From the NCBI RefSeq assembly GCF_050271975.1, contig NZ_CP189850.1, positions 2,852,001 to 2,916,000 of the forward strand: DNA of 64,000 bases. The letters are read 5' to 3'. This document shows positions 26,522 through 35,703 of the stretch, piece after piece. The translations under genes were made by a program, and so were the position numbers. Numbering within the stretch: position 1 is the stretch's first letter; every line of letters starts with the position of its first letter. The notes under the pieces are model-generated. The model had not been told where the DNA came from. It saw only the letters and a program-made list of their open reading frames with translations, and did no database searches. This DNA comes from Litorimonas sp947503715 (GTDB taxonomy: Bacteria; Pseudomonadota; Alphaproteobacteria; Caulobacterales; Maricaulaceae).

Positions 26522-27058
26522 TCAATCGGCTTTTGTCAGATCGAATTCCGCCCGAAAATGACGCCCGGGACGGTTCAATTCATAAGCCAGTTGAACACCG
26601 GGATTTACATCAAAGCTCCAGACATTGGGTACGGAAACAGGGATGTTTTCGCGCACGAACAGCTCTTTCGTGAACTCATCCGCCGGGAATGTGGCGCGCA
26701 CACCCGATTTAATGACGGCCATCCCGCCATAACGACTCACGGCATCTTCCGTCCCGTCCGAATGGGCGTGAATGTGGTAGAAGTGAAGCCCCTCGCCTTT
26801 CGGCTCCAAAACCCAAGTCCGGGAGGTGTCGGCCCCCACGGCCAGCGGCATCTCGATTCGCGCGCCTTCGCACCGAACAGGACCGAGGGTGAGGTCCTCT
26901 TTGCGCCAGTCTTCATCCTGCGGATCCTCACTAACGACTTGGCCGGTATAGGTGTTCCCACAGAGCGTGGAGAGCTTCGACTGGAACTCGGCAGCCGGGT
27001 CGGCGGCGGTGCAGGCGGTGAGCAGGAGTGCGGGGAGGAGATAAAGTTTATAGGACAT
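26522..27058 (-). CDS. Hypothetical lipoprotein, 178 residues
   Basis: Signal MSYKLYLLPALLLTAC ends in a lipobox. The mature protein contains LCGNTYTGQVVSEDP, FYHIHAHSDGTEDAVSRYGG and FDVNPGVQLAYELNRPGRHFRAEFDL; the pattern suggests a beta-rich periplasmic domain with two cysteines. I do not recognise a named family. Monocistronic. The promoter side faces the repeat-rich gap at 27.1-27.8 kb. Confidence 0.75.
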   Translation of the reverse strand: MSYKLYLLPALLLTACTAADPAAEFQSKLSTLCGNTYTGQVVSEDPQDEDWRKEDLTLGPVRCEGARIEMPLAVGADTSRTWVLEPKGEGLHFYHIHAHSDGTEDAVSRYGGMAVIKSGVRATFPADEFTKELFVRENIPVSVPNVWSFDVNPGVQLAYELNRPGRHFRAEFDLTKAD

Positions 27059-27874
27059 GCGGGCAGGATGACGGCGATGGTCGGGGGCGTCAATCAGGAA
27101 GTTGGTGAAGATGGCAATCCGCGTTTATGCAGAACTGTATCCGCGGTTTCCCATTACACACCAAATGTTACCCCGGGCCTGACTCGGGGCCTTTGTGGAA
27201 TAAGATAAATGCGAAGACTGCTCGTCTCTTGGACTTTCCGTTCAACGTTAAACCAAAGGCCCCGGCTCATCGCCGGGATGACAGTGTGATGGGTGGCATC
27301 AATGTCGGTGGTCAATCCCCGTTTATGAAGAGAATGACCCCCATTTATAAAACCCATGCCATATTCAAGATGTTCTTTCAGACATGGGACAGGCAAGAGA
27401 TCGTTGGCTTTCTGGTCTGGAGGACGGTGTGTCTATTTCTAGTTGGTAACGCATATAGAAAGGGGCCCAGCCGCGAGCGCCTGACGGGGTGGAACACCCG
27501 CAGTCCAGTAAGGCCGCCGTTGGAGAAGCACCGCCGCGTGGTCGCATATTTGGCTTCAGTCAAATGCGTGAAGCGTAACGGGTCTGTCGGTTTACGCCCG
27601 ATAGTTTCGGAGATTTGGAAGACGTAACGGTATCGCCGACCACTATCCATGCCTCATGCGCTTGGCCTTCGTGTAAAATATTTTTCTTTCTGGTCTCCAT
27701 CATGGAGGTCACCACGCGGACGTCCCGCCTAACACGGACACTCGCCTAGCCCGCCGCACGCGCAGATCGTCGGTCGCAGGTTTCGCTTGTCTCCATCACA
27801 TCCGAATTCAAGTCTTGAGGATTACGCTCTGTAAGGGCATACCCGCCGGAACGAAAAAGACGAAAGGGTCGCGT
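27059..27874. other. Repeat-rich gap without a supported gene
   Basis: About 800 bp. It holds an inverted pair of alphaproteobacterial palindromic repeats (27166-27284) and, from about 27390 to 27640, a GC-rich stretch with several short hairpins (for example GGGGTGGAACACCC near 27486). That stretch could be a structured RNA, but I cannot assign a family. Open frames here read through the repeats and have no ribosome site or family signature, so none is called. Confidence 0.5.
27166..27284. repeat. Inverted pair of dispersed palindromic repeats
   Basis: Left unit CCCCGGGCCTGACTCGGGG followed by CCTTTGTGG. The right unit is its approximate reverse complement, CCAAAGG then CCCCGGCTCATCGCCGGG followed by ATGACA. 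This matches the common alphaproteobacterial intergenic palindrome of the GTCATCCCGG...CCGGG type. Confidence 0.7.
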
Positions 27875-29020
27875 GTGACCGCTGTTATCTCCTCCACCGG
27901 ACTCTGGACGCCCGAACAGTCCATTTCCAATGAAGAACTCGTCGAAGGCTTCAACGCCTATGTCGATAAATGGAACACGGAAAATGCCGTCGCGATTGAA
28001 GCGGGTGAGTTGGAGGCGCTGACCTATTCAAACGCGGCGTTTATTGAGAAAGCCTCCGGTATCAAATCGCGTTTCGTTATTTCGAAAGACCCGATTCTGA
28101 ACCCTGACATCATGGCCCCGCGCATTCCGGCGCGGTCCAATGAAGACCCCTCCATCCTCGCCGAAATCGCAGCCCATGCGGCAAAGCAGGCCCTCGAGGC
28201 AGCAGGCCGTAAGGCCGAAGATGTCGGCGCGGTTATCGTCGCCTGCTCCAATCTGCAACGTGGCTATCCGGCCGTCGCCGTCGAGGTCCAATCCATCCTC
28301 GGCACATCGGGATTCGCATTCGATATGAATGTCGCCTGTTCCAGCGCGACTTTCGGCATTGAAACAGCACGAGGCCTCATCGCGGGCGGGCAGGCGAAAT
28401 CCGTCCTCGTCGTCAATCCGGAAATCTGCACGGCGCACTTGAATTTCAAAGACCGCGACGCGCATTTCATCTTCGGCGATGTCGCCACAGCGATTCTTGT
28501 TGAACATATTGATGTTGCGCCAAAAGCGCATTGGGAGATCATCGGGTCGAAACTGATCACGCAATTCTCCAACAATATCCGCAATAATTTCGGTTTCCTG
28601 AACCATACCGCCCCCGAAGATGACGGAATGCAGGGTGAGCGCGGGCGTAAAGGCCTAACGGATAAACTCTTCGTGCAGAACGGCCGCAGTGTGTTCAAAG
28701 AAGTCGTGCCCATGGTCGCGAAACTCATCAATGAGGAATGTGAAACCCACGGCATTGATCCGAACAACCTAAAACGCATGTGGCTGCATCAGGCCAATCT
28801 GAACATGAACGTCCTCATCGCCAAGAAAGTCCTCGGCAAGGATGTCGAGATCGAACAGGCACCTGTCGTGTTGGACGAATATGCGAACACAAGCTCCGCA
28901 GGTTCCATCATCGCCTTCCACAAATATAGCGATGATTTCGCAGAAGGCGAGACGGGCCTGATCTGCAGCTTCGGCGCGGGCTATTCCGCAGGCGCGATAT
29001 TTGTGAAACGAGTCGCTTAA
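27875..29020 (+). CDS. Long 3-oxoacyl-ACP synthase III (FabH-like ketosynthase)
   Basis: 381 residues from a GTG at 27875 with AAAGGG 5 bases upstream; the frame opens at a TTG at 27815. Start of the product is VTAVISSTGLWTPEQSISNEELV. Thiolase-fold ketosynthase with catalytic Cys in FDMNVACSSATFGIETA, His in RMWLHQANLNMN and Asn in LDEYANTSSAGSIIAF. Long KAS III proteins of this form occur in caulobacters and use acyl-CoA primers to start fatty-acid synthesis. HMG-CoA synthase-like enzymes are a less likely alternative. Confidence 0.88.
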   Translation: MTAVISSTGLWTPEQSISNEELVEGFNAYVDKWNTENAVAIEAGELEALTYSNAAFIEKASGIKSRFVISKDPILNPDIMAPRIPARSNEDPSILAEIAAHAAKQALEAAGRKAEDVGAVIVACSNLQRGYPAVAVEVQSILGTSGFAFDMNVACSSATFGIETARGLIAGGQAKSVLVVNPEICTAHLNFKDRDAHFIFGDVATAILVEHIDVAPKAHWEIIGSKLITQFSNNIRNNFGFLNHTAPEDDGMQGERGRKGLTDKLFVQNGRSVFKEVVPMVAKLINEECETHGIDPNNLKRMWLHQANLNMNVLIAKKVLGKDVEIEQAPVVLDEYANTSSAGSIIAFHKYSDDFAEGETGLICSFGAGYSAGAIFVKRVA

Positions 29021-29022
29021 CC

Positions 29023-29244
29023 TTGGAAACCGTTGGAACGGATATAGGTCTAATCCTGATCTCCATCCTGATCCAATTGGTTGTTCTCGGAGGCTTTTGT
29101 TACATTGTGTACCGCTTAATCCGTGCTAGCCGCAAGAATCTCTTCCTGAGAATCGGTTTGATTATCTTCGTCCTTCTTCTGATTGCCGTCTGCGTCATTG
29201 GCTATGCTTATTTAGGGGCACTGGGACGAGGCATGAGTCTATAA
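29023..29244 (+). CDS. Small two-span membrane protein
   Basis: 73 residues from a TTG 3 bases after the ketosynthase stop. Two hydrophobic spans (IGLILISILIQLVVLGGFC and IGLIIFVLLLIAVCVIGYA) flank a short basic loop RLIRASRKN (positive-inside). No ribosome site is evident, so translation may depend on coupling. Unknown function. Confidence 0.55.
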   Translation: METVGTDIGLILISILIQLVVLGGFCYIVYRLIRASRKNLFLRIGLIIFVLLLIAVCVIGYAYLGALGRGMSL

Positions 29245-29326
29245 CTCGCGAGAGTGTGGCCTGAGACGTGACCCGAAAGCCTTCAATCCACACGGTCATA
29301 GAAACTAAACTTAGGGAGACTTAATC

Positions 29327-29596
29327 ATGCATCGTACCTTAGGCATCATCTCAAGCCTCGCCGCTATTCTCGGCTTTCTACTCCTGCTCAATATGTTCTG
29401 GGCCTCTGTGAATAATGGCGGCATGGCTGTGCTTGGATTGCAAGTCTTCGTAATTTCAGCTTCGGTCGCCGCCATAATACTGGGCGGGCTGGGATTACTG
29501 CTAGGCCGCCCCTCACCGTCAGGGTTTTCGAATTTCGGCTTTGGCGTCGGGCTCGGCAACCTAGTTGCCCTCGCGATTGTATACCTGCTCTTCTAG
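29327..29596 (+). CDS. Small membrane protein, 89 residues
   Basis: Three hydrophobic segments (LGIISSLAAILGFLLLLNMF, LQVFVISASVAAIILGGLG, VGLGNLVALAIVYLLF). The ATG follows AGGGAG at good spacing. Glycine-rich, no catalytic residues. Family not recognised. Confidence 0.65.
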   Translation: MHRTLGIISSLAAILGFLLLLNMFWASVNNGGMAVLGLQVFVISASVAAIILGGLGLLLGRPSPSGFSNFGFGVGLGNLVALAIVYLLF

Positions 29597-29662
29597 CTTC
29601 CCCCTAGCCCCGCGAGGGTCCGCCCCCTATATCCAATTTGAATATTACTCTTGGAGGCCAAA

Positions 29663-30835
29663 TTGGGCAAAGAACTCGTCAATTGGGAAAATGGTCGTTG
29701 GATCGGTCAAACGCTGGAAGTGCCGAACGGGGTCTGCGCGACGCCGGGCAATGATCTGGACGGCCCGCCCGAAGGCCTCGAATATAATGAAGAGGTGAAA
29801 GCCGCGACAGACCACCTCTATGAACAGGTCTCAGACTTCATCCCCGAATTTGAATGGCCCGCCTATGCGCCGCTCGTCCATGCAATCAACACGCTGAAGA
29901 AAAAGAAGAATGCGGTCATCCTCGCGCATAATTATATGACGCCGGATATTTTCGCGCTGATCGGCGATTATAAAGGCGACAGCTTGGGTCTCGCGATCGA
30001 AGCGACCAAGACTGATGCGGAAATGATTATCCAGGGCGGTGTGCATTTCATGGCGGAAACGTCGAAAATCCTCTGCCCCGACAAGCGCGTTTTCATCCCG
30101 TCCATGCGCGCGGGCTGCTCCCTCGCCTCCTCGATCACGGGCGAAGACATCAAACTCATCAAGCAACGCTATCCCGGCATTCCGGTCGTGACCTATGTGA
30201 ACACCTCTGCGGATGTAAAAGCCGAGAGCGACATTTGCTGTACCTCATCTAACGCCGTCGCAATTGTCGAACATATCACGTCGGAATGGGGTGTGAATAA
30301 AGTCATTATGTTGCCGGATGAGTTCCTCGCCAAAAATGTCGCGAAACAAACCGATGTGGAAGTCATCGCGTGGCATGGCCGTTGCGAAGTCCATGCGCGG
30401 TTCTCGGCGCAAGATGTGCGTGATATGCGCGCGGCCCATCCCGGCGTGATCGTCCTCGCCCATCCCGAATGTCCACCGGAAGTTGTTGCGGAAAGCGACT
30501 TCACAGGCTCGACCAAAGCCATGAGTGATTATGTCGGCGATCATAAGCCTGAGAACGTCATCCTGCTGACCGAATGTTCCATGTCCGATAATGTCGCCAT
30601 GGCCAATCCGGGCGTCGATTTCGTCCGCCCCTGCAATCTCTGCCCGCATATGAAACGCATCACACTGGAAGGCGTCTATGATTGCCTCCGCAATGAGACG
30701 AATGAAATTTTCATTCCGGAAGATATGCGTCTACGCGCGCACAAGGCCGTGCAGGATATGATCGAAGTGAAATTCGACGCGGTGAAGGGTCATTTCGATC
30801 CAGACCTGCCGGAAGTCGACGTCACAGTTATCTAA
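29663..30835 (+). CDS. nadA: Quinolinate synthase
   Basis: 390 residues. Condenses iminoaspartate (from NadB) with dihydroxyacetone phosphate, using a 4Fe-4S cluster. Marks: VILAHNYMTPDIFALIGDYKGDSLGLA, FMAETSKILCPDK, HPECPPEV and MKRITLEGVYDCL, with cluster cysteines in ILCPDK, PECPPE and PCNLCPH. The start is a TTG at 29663, with GGAGG 6 bases before it; a TTG at 29651 is in frame but lies in the ribosome site. It precedes the YidB-like gene and nadB-nadC. Confidence 0.95.
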   Translation: MGKELVNWENGRWIGQTLEVPNGVCATPGNDLDGPPEGLEYNEEVKAATDHLYEQVSDFIPEFEWPAYAPLVHAINTLKKKKNAVILAHNYMTPDIFALIGDYKGDSLGLAIEATKTDAEMIIQGGVHFMAETSKILCPDKRVFIPSMRAGCSLASSITGEDIKLIKQRYPGIPVVTYVNTSADVKAESDICCTSSNAVAIVEHITSEWGVNKVIMLPDEFLAKNVAKQTDVEVIAWHGRCEVHARFSAQDVRDMRAAHPGVIVLAHPECPPEVVAESDFTGSTKAMSDYVGDHKPENVILLTECSMSDNVAMANPGVDFVRPCNLCPHMKRITLEGVYDCLRNETNEIFIPEDMRLRAHKAVQDMIEVKFDAVKGHFDPDLPEVDVTVI

Positions 30836-30943
30836 GGTAAAAGATTGTTCAGGTTACGTATGGGTAAAATCTGGTAAACCTAAAACGGGCCAGATTGTGG
30901 CCCTACCGGGGGCTCCGCCCTCACTCTTACGAAAGACTATATC

Positions 30944-31345
30944 ATGGATTTTAAAAATATCGCTGCCGGCATGCTCGCAGATAAATTGGGTGTTGATAAT
31001 GCGCAGGTCGGCGGCATCATGGACAAGCTTATCGGTGGCGGCGACAAAATGGATGTGGCCGGGTTGCTTGGCAACCTGAAAGATCAAGGTCTAGGTGATA
31101 TCGCCTCTTCCTGGTTGGGCGATGACGCCAATCAGAGCATTTCAGCGGACCAACTGAAAGAAGCTATTGGCGCCGAAGATATCACACAGGCCGCAGCGCA
31201 GCTGGGCACAGATGAAAACTCCCTTCTGGGCGGTCTTCAAGCGGCACTTCCGCAACTCGTCGATAAAGCCAGCAGCGGCGGCAAATTGCTCGATTCCATT
31301 GGTGGTTTGGGTTCGCTCGGCGGAATGGCGAAGAAATTCCTCTAG
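30944..31345 (+). CDS. YidB/DUF937 family protein
   Basis: 133 residues. GLGDIASSWLGDDANQSIS, QLKEAIGAEDITQAAAQLG and LGGLQAALPQLVDKASSGGKL match the YidB (DUF937) pattern: helical, glycine-rich, no signal peptide. Function of the family is unknown. It sits between nadA and nadB but is closed off by a terminator, so it is probably its own unit. Confidence 0.85.
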   Translation: MDFKNIAAGMLADKLGVDNAQVGGIMDKLIGGGDKMDVAGLLGNLKDQGLGDIASSWLGDDANQSISADQLKEAIGAEDITQAAAQLGTDENSLLGGLQAALPQLVDKASSGGKLLDSIGGLGSLGGMAKKFL

Positions 31346-31357
31346 CCCCCACAATAT

Positions 31358-31387
31358 TCCCGACGCGATCATCGCGTCGGGATTTAA
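31358..31387 (+). terminator. Terminator after the YidB-like gene
   Basis: Perfect 12-bp inverted repeat TCCCGACGCGAT / ATCGCGTCGGGA with a 1-base centre, followed by TTTAAT. It separates this unit from nadB. Confidence 0.8.
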
Positions 31388-31445
31388 TAAAGACGCTGGT
31401 GTGGTTTAGCTTTCCCGCAGCGGTCTGACCCGTTAAGGGGCATCC

Positions 31446-32972
31446 ATGTCAGTCGGAACCCTTGATACAAAACGTTTGCCCGCAGGTGCCGTCCTCGTTG
31501 TTGGCGCAGGATTGGCCGGACTTTATCTCGCGCTGAAACTTGCGCCGCGACAGGTCTTTGTTCTGACCTCACGGCGATCGTCCAAAGGCGCGGCCAGTGC
31601 TTGGGCTCAAGGTGGAATCGCCGCGGCTCTCTCCGCAGAGGATTCTGCGGAAAGTCATGCCCGCGATACAATTGCGGCGGGTGATGGTCTGGTCGACCCA
31701 GAGATCGCGCATATCCTCGCAACAGAGGGCCCGGACCGCGTGCACGACCTCGCCGCACTAGGCGTCCCCTTTGACCGCAATGAAAATGACGAGCTCTATC
31801 TCTCCCTCGAAGCTGCGCATTCCATGCCGCGCGTCGCCCGTGTCAAAGGCGATACAGCCGGACGCGAAATCATCAATGTCATGGTCAAACAAGCGCAGGC
31901 CGCCGACCACATTACCGGCCTGATCGGATGGCGGGCAGAAAGCCTGTTGCAGGACGGAAACGGCGCAATTGCAGGCGCCCTCGCGCGGAATGATGACGGT
32001 GCTCTGCTCGGGATTGAAGCAGATGTGACTGTCATGGCGACGGGCGGTGTCGGCGGATTATTCGCCGTCACAACCAATCCGAAAACGGCCCGTGGCGACG
32101 CGCTCGGTATGGCCGCCGTTGTTGGGGCAAAAATGCGCGATATGGAATTTGTGCAGTTTCACCCGACGGCGATTGATATTGGCCGCGACCCTGCACCTCT
32201 CGCCACTGAAGCCTTACGCGGAGAAGGCGCAGTCCTGACAAATTCTGACGGCGTACGCTTCATGCCGCGCTATCACGCACAAGGCGAACTCGCCCCGCGC
32301 GATGATGTCGCCCGTGCGATCTTCGCCGAGATTGAAGCGGGCCGTCAGCCCTATCTGGATTGCCGTGCGGCCATAGGCTCACATTTCGATGAAGAATTTC
32401 CAACTGTGTTCGAGAGTTGCATGAGCGCTGGCATCGACCCGCGTGTCGCCCTCATCCCCGTTGCCCCCGCCGTACATTATCATATGGGCGGTCTGTCCAC
32501 GGACAGCCACGGCCAGACCTCGCTCGACAGCCTCCTCGCCATTGGTGAATGCAGCGCAACGGGCGTTCACGGCGCGAACCGTCTCGCGTCCAACTCATTG
32601 CTAGAAGCCGTCGTCTTTGGCGGACGTGCCGCGAATTATATCAATGGTCGCGATTGGGCGGAACGCCGCGCCGGGACCATCCGCTTGCAGCCTTGGCTCT
32701 CCATGAGCAAAGACGTCAGTCAGACCCTCCGTCAAGCCATGACCGCGAAATGCGGCGTCCGGCGCGATGCACGGAAATTGAATGAATTAATTGATCTGAT
32801 TGACGGGTTAATCGCCCGCGTGGGACGCGCCAACCCGCTCGTCGCATCGCGCGTCATCGCTGCCGCCGCCCTCGCCCGCGAAGAGTCACGTGGCGGACAT
32901 TTCCGTGAGGATTTCCCGACGGAATCTGATCGCGCGGTTTCAAGCTACCTCACCTATGACCGGCTGGACTAG
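31446..32972 (+). CDS. nadB: L-aspartate oxidase
   Basis: 508 residues. FAD motif VLVVGAGLAGLYLALKLA, SAWAQGGIAAALS, FVQFHPTAID, MGGLSTDSHGQTSLDSLLAIGECS, and HGANRLASNSLLEAVVFGGRAA. Oxidises L-aspartate to iminoaspartate for quinolinate synthesis. The ribosome site AAGGGGC precedes the ATG. It is followed by nadC after 3 bases. Confidence 0.95.
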   Translation: MSVGTLDTKRLPAGAVLVVGAGLAGLYLALKLAPRQVFVLTSRRSSKGAASAWAQGGIAAALSAEDSAESHARDTIAAGDGLVDPEIAHILATEGPDRVHDLAALGVPFDRNENDELYLSLEAAHSMPRVARVKGDTAGREIINVMVKQAQAADHITGLIGWRAESLLQDGNGAIAGALARNDDGALLGIEADVTVMATGGVGGLFAVTTNPKTARGDALGMAAVVGAKMRDMEFVQFHPTAIDIGRDPAPLATEALRGEGAVLTNSDGVRFMPRYHAQGELAPRDDVARAIFAEIEAGRQPYLDCRAAIGSHFDEEFPTVFESCMSAGIDPRVALIPVAPAVHYHMGGLSTDSHGQTSLDSLLAIGECSATGVHGANRLASNSLLEAVVFGGRAANYINGRDWAERRAGTIRLQPWLSMSKDVSQTLRQAMTAKCGVRRDARKLNELIDLIDGLIARVGRANPLVASRVIAAAALAREESRGGHFREDFPTESDRAVSSYLTYDRLD

Positions 32973-32975
32973 ACC

Positions 32976-33839
32976 ATGACAAAGCTCACCCCCCTCCCCG
33001 ATATTATTCTTCGCCCGATGGTCGAACGCGCTCTGACGGAAGACTTTGGGAATTCAGGCGATGTCACGGCACGATTACTCGTCCCCGAAGAGGCAACCGG
33101 AACACTGGTGATGCGGTCACGCGAAGACGGTGTGATCGCAGGGATGCAGGCCGCGCAGATGACCTATGCGACGGTTGACCCGTCCGTGAAATTTGAAGTC
33201 CTGAAAACGACCGGGTCCGACGTTGCCAAAGGCGAAATTATCGCGCGCGTCTCCGGCCCGTCACGGTCCTTACTCTCCGCAGAAAGGGTCGCATTGAACT
33301 TCTTGGGTCGGATGTCTGGAGTCGCGACGTTGTCTGCAAAATATGTTGCGAAAGTTGATGGTACGGGCGTTCGAATTGCGGCGACCCGCAAGACGACACC
33401 CGGATTACGGGCGCTGGAAAAACAGGCTGTCCTCGCGGGCGGCGCCTTCACGCATCGCGAGAGCCTGTCCGCCGCGATTATGATTAAAGATAATCATATT
33501 GCGCTGGCAGGCGGGGTCGATGCGGCCCTGTCTGCCATTCGCACAAAGGCCGATCACATGATCAAGGTCAGCGTCGAAGTCGATACGCTGGAGCAGTTGG
33601 AGAAAGTCCTGACATGGATGCCGGATGTCGTGTTGCTCGATAATATGGATCCCGAAATGCTGAAAAAGGCCGTCAAAATTGTCAGTGGCTTTGAAGGGGC
33701 GAAACCTGTTCTGGAAGCGTCGGGCGGCGTCACCCTTAGCTCGGTCCGCGACATTGCGGAGAGCGGTATCAATGTTATTAGCATCGGGGCGCTGACCCAT
33801 AGTGCGCCGAATTTCGATATTGGAATGGATGCAGAATAG
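32976..33839 (+). CDS. nadC: Nicotinate-nucleotide pyrophosphorylase (carboxylating)
   Basis: 287 residues. GDVTARLLVPE, ATRKTTPGLRALEKQAVLAGG, HRESLSAAIMIKDNHI and the barrel end ASGGVTLSSVRDIAESGINVISIGALTHS. It converts quinolinate and PRPP to NaMN, completing de novo pyridine synthesis with NadA and NadB. Three bases after nadB; four bases before the next gene. Confidence 0.95.
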   Translation: MTKLTPLPDIILRPMVERALTEDFGNSGDVTARLLVPEEATGTLVMRSREDGVIAGMQAAQMTYATVDPSVKFEVLKTTGSDVAKGEIIARVSGPSRSLLSAERVALNFLGRMSGVATLSAKYVAKVDGTGVRIAATRKTTPGLRALEKQAVLAGGAFTHRESLSAAIMIKDNHIALAGGVDAALSAIRTKADHMIKVSVEVDTLEQLEKVLTWMPDVVLLDNMDPEMLKKAVKIVSGFEGAKPVLEASGGVTLSSVRDIAESGINVISIGALTHSAPNFDIGMDAE

Positions 33840-33843
33840 ACAG

Positions 33844-35001
33844 ATGAGCGCCTCATCCTTTCGACATCCCGACCAGCTACGCGCAGATTTTTCGCAAGCG
33901 CTGTCCGATATGTATCGGGAGGAAGTACCTGCTTATGGACAACTCATTGACATCGTTGCGGATATCAATGCGGAACATGAAGGCATCCGGTCTGACGGGG
34001 AACGACATGGTGCGATCCGCCTGGGCACGGCGGACGAGTTAAACCTCATCGGCCGCGTCTTTGCGGTGCTCGGGCTGCATCCCGTCGGATATTATGATCT
34101 GTCCGTTGCGGGCTTGCCCGTTCACTCAACCGCTTTTCGTCCCATCACGGAGGCGGGTTTCAATGTCAGTCCGTTTCGCATGTTCACGAGCCTCCTTCGC
34201 TTGGACATGCTGCCGGACGCGCTGCGAAAAAAGGCCGAATCTGCATTGGCTGCGCGGTGCATTTTCTCGGCTAAGTGTCACAGCTTGCTGGAGAAAGCGG
34301 AGACCGAAGGCGGATTAAACGCAATTGATGGCGCTGAATTTGTGCGCGAAGCTGTTTCGATTTTCGCGTGGCGGAAACGGGCCCATGTTGATTTGGAAAC
34401 ATATCAGGCGCTCCTGTCCGAGCATCCACTCATTGCAGATATCGTCTCGTTCCAGGGCCCGCATATGAATCACCTGACCCCGCGTGTGGCCGATATTGAT
34501 GCGGCCCATGAACGAATGCGGCAGATGGGTCTGGAGGTGAAAGAAACGATTGAAGGCCCGCCGCGTCGCAATTGTCCGATCCTCCTGCGCCAGACAGCCT
34601 TCAAGGCCCTGACCGAATCTGTCGAATTTAAAACAAAATATGGCTGGGAAACAGCGCATCACACCGCCCGCTTTGGCGAGATCGAACAACGCGGCATGGC
34701 CCTGACGCGAAAAGGTCGAGACTTATATGACCGCTGTCTGGCGGCGAAGGACTTTTCAGATTTCCCTGATACAGAAGCGGAATTGAAAGCCCAAGGTCTC
34801 GCCTTTTTCGACAAGAATGGATCACCGCTGACCTATGAAGATTTCCTGCCCGTCAGCGCCGCCGGTATTTTCAAATCGAATTTGCGGGACACCGCAGAGA
34901 CCGAAACCGTTGCGGCGAGCGGAAACCAAGCCGTCTTCGAGGCCGCTCTCGGACGCCCCGTCCTCGACATGTTTGAACTCTACGAGACCGCTTCGCATTA
35001 A
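33844..35001 (+). CDS. DUF1338 family, 2-oxoadipate dioxygenase/decarboxylase-like (HglS)
   Basis: 385 residues. DUF1338 motifs LGLHPVGYYDLSVAGLPVHSTAFRP, FRMFTSLLR, GPHMNHLTPRVADIDAAHERM and RRNCPILLRQTAFKAL. HglS, a characterised member, is an Fe(II) enzyme turning 2-oxoadipate into D-2-hydroxyglutarate in lysine catabolism; metal ligands are His in VHSTAF, His in NHLTPR and a later Glu. This protein is somewhat shorter than I recall for HglS. Its place at the end of the nadB-nadC operon has no obvious metabolic link. Function at family level is confident; substrate less so. Confidence 0.85.
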   Translation: MSASSFRHPDQLRADFSQALSDMYREEVPAYGQLIDIVADINAEHEGIRSDGERHGAIRLGTADELNLIGRVFAVLGLHPVGYYDLSVAGLPVHSTAFRPITEAGFNVSPFRMFTSLLRLDMLPDALRKKAESALAARCIFSAKCHSLLEKAETEGGLNAIDGAEFVREAVSIFAWRKRAHVDLETYQALLSEHPLIADIVSFQGPHMNHLTPRVADIDAAHERMRQMGLEVKETIEGPPRRNCPILLRQTAFKALTESVEFKTKYGWETAHHTARFGEIEQRGMALTRKGRDLYDRCLAAKDFSDFPDTEAELKAQGLAFFDKNGSPLTYEDFLPVSAAGIFKSNLRDTAETETVAASGNQAVFEAALGRPVLDMFELYETASH

Positions 35002-35106
35002 TACCGCTCACAAAAACGTGTCAGATGCTCTCCCAGACGTGAGTCCCAGTTGAAGCGGTGATGTGAAACTAAGCTGTCATACCAACCAAACGTCGGAGAG
35101 ACACAC

Positions 35107-35667
35107 ATGAAACATTTCGCCCTTATCGCCATCGCATCCACAACCTTGGCCTTTGCTGCCGCGCCTGCTTACGCGCAGTCTTCTTATAACGGAGATAGCT
35201 CTAGAACGACAACAAGCACGAGCCAGTCCTCCGCCGCGCGCAAGGCAGAACGTGCAGCGAGAAAGGCCGAGAAGAAACGTATCAAAGCCGCGCAGATGGC
35301 TGAAAAAGAAAAAGCTAAAATGATGGCCGAAGAGGCCGCCATGAAAGAAAAGGCTATGAAAGAGAAAGCCATGATGGAACCGTCCTCTGCGACGGATGCC
35401 AAAATGATGAAAGAGGACGCAATGAAAGCGAAGGCCATGAAAGAGCAATCGTCCGCAACTGACGCCTCAATGATGAAAGAAAAGGCGATGAAGGATCATT
35501 CCTCCGCATCAGGCTCCATGATGAAAGACGGCGATGCCATGATGAAAGACGGCGATGCCATGATGAAAAAAGGCGACACCATGATGAAAACCGAAACATC
35601 CATGAAGCCGACAAATTGCCCGTCCGGTACGACGCCTCAGGATAATGGCACTTGTATGTTGAACTAG
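35107..35667 (+). CDS. Met/Lys/Ala-rich exported low-complexity protein
   Basis: 186 residues. Signal peptide MKHFALIAIASTTLAFAAAPAYA. The mature part is nearly all helix-forming and charged, with repeats such as MMKDGDAMMKDGDAMMKKGD and MKEKAMKEKAMM and spacers SSATDA. The end has two cysteines (NCPSGTTPQDNGTCMLN), perhaps a disulfide. It looks like an extended periplasmic helix; Met clusters could bind Cu(I), but that is conjecture. Ribosome site GGAGAG before the ATG. Single gene. Confidence 0.75.
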   Translation: MKHFALIAIASTTLAFAAAPAYAQSSYNGDSSRTTTSTSQSSAARKAERAARKAEKKRIKAAQMAEKEKAKMMAEEAAMKEKAMKEKAMMEPSSATDAKMMKEDAMKAKAMKEQSSATDASMMKEKAMKDHSSASGSMMKDGDAMMKDGDAMMKKGDTMMKTETSMKPTNCPSGTTPQDNGTCMLN

Positions 35668-35703
35668 AGCCCTGATGCTCTGACTTTGTTCAGGCGTGAT
35701 ATT

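Noticed and set aside
27127..27627. Open frame of 166 codons on the plus strand
   Set aside because: It runs through the palindromic repeats (KCYPGPDSGPLW and APAHRRDDS are the translated repeat arms), has no ribosome site and no family resemblance.
27390..27640. Possible tmRNA or 6S RNA
   Set aside because: No tag-peptide frame, tRNA-like end or recognisable 6S closing stem was found; kept only as an unassigned structured stretch.
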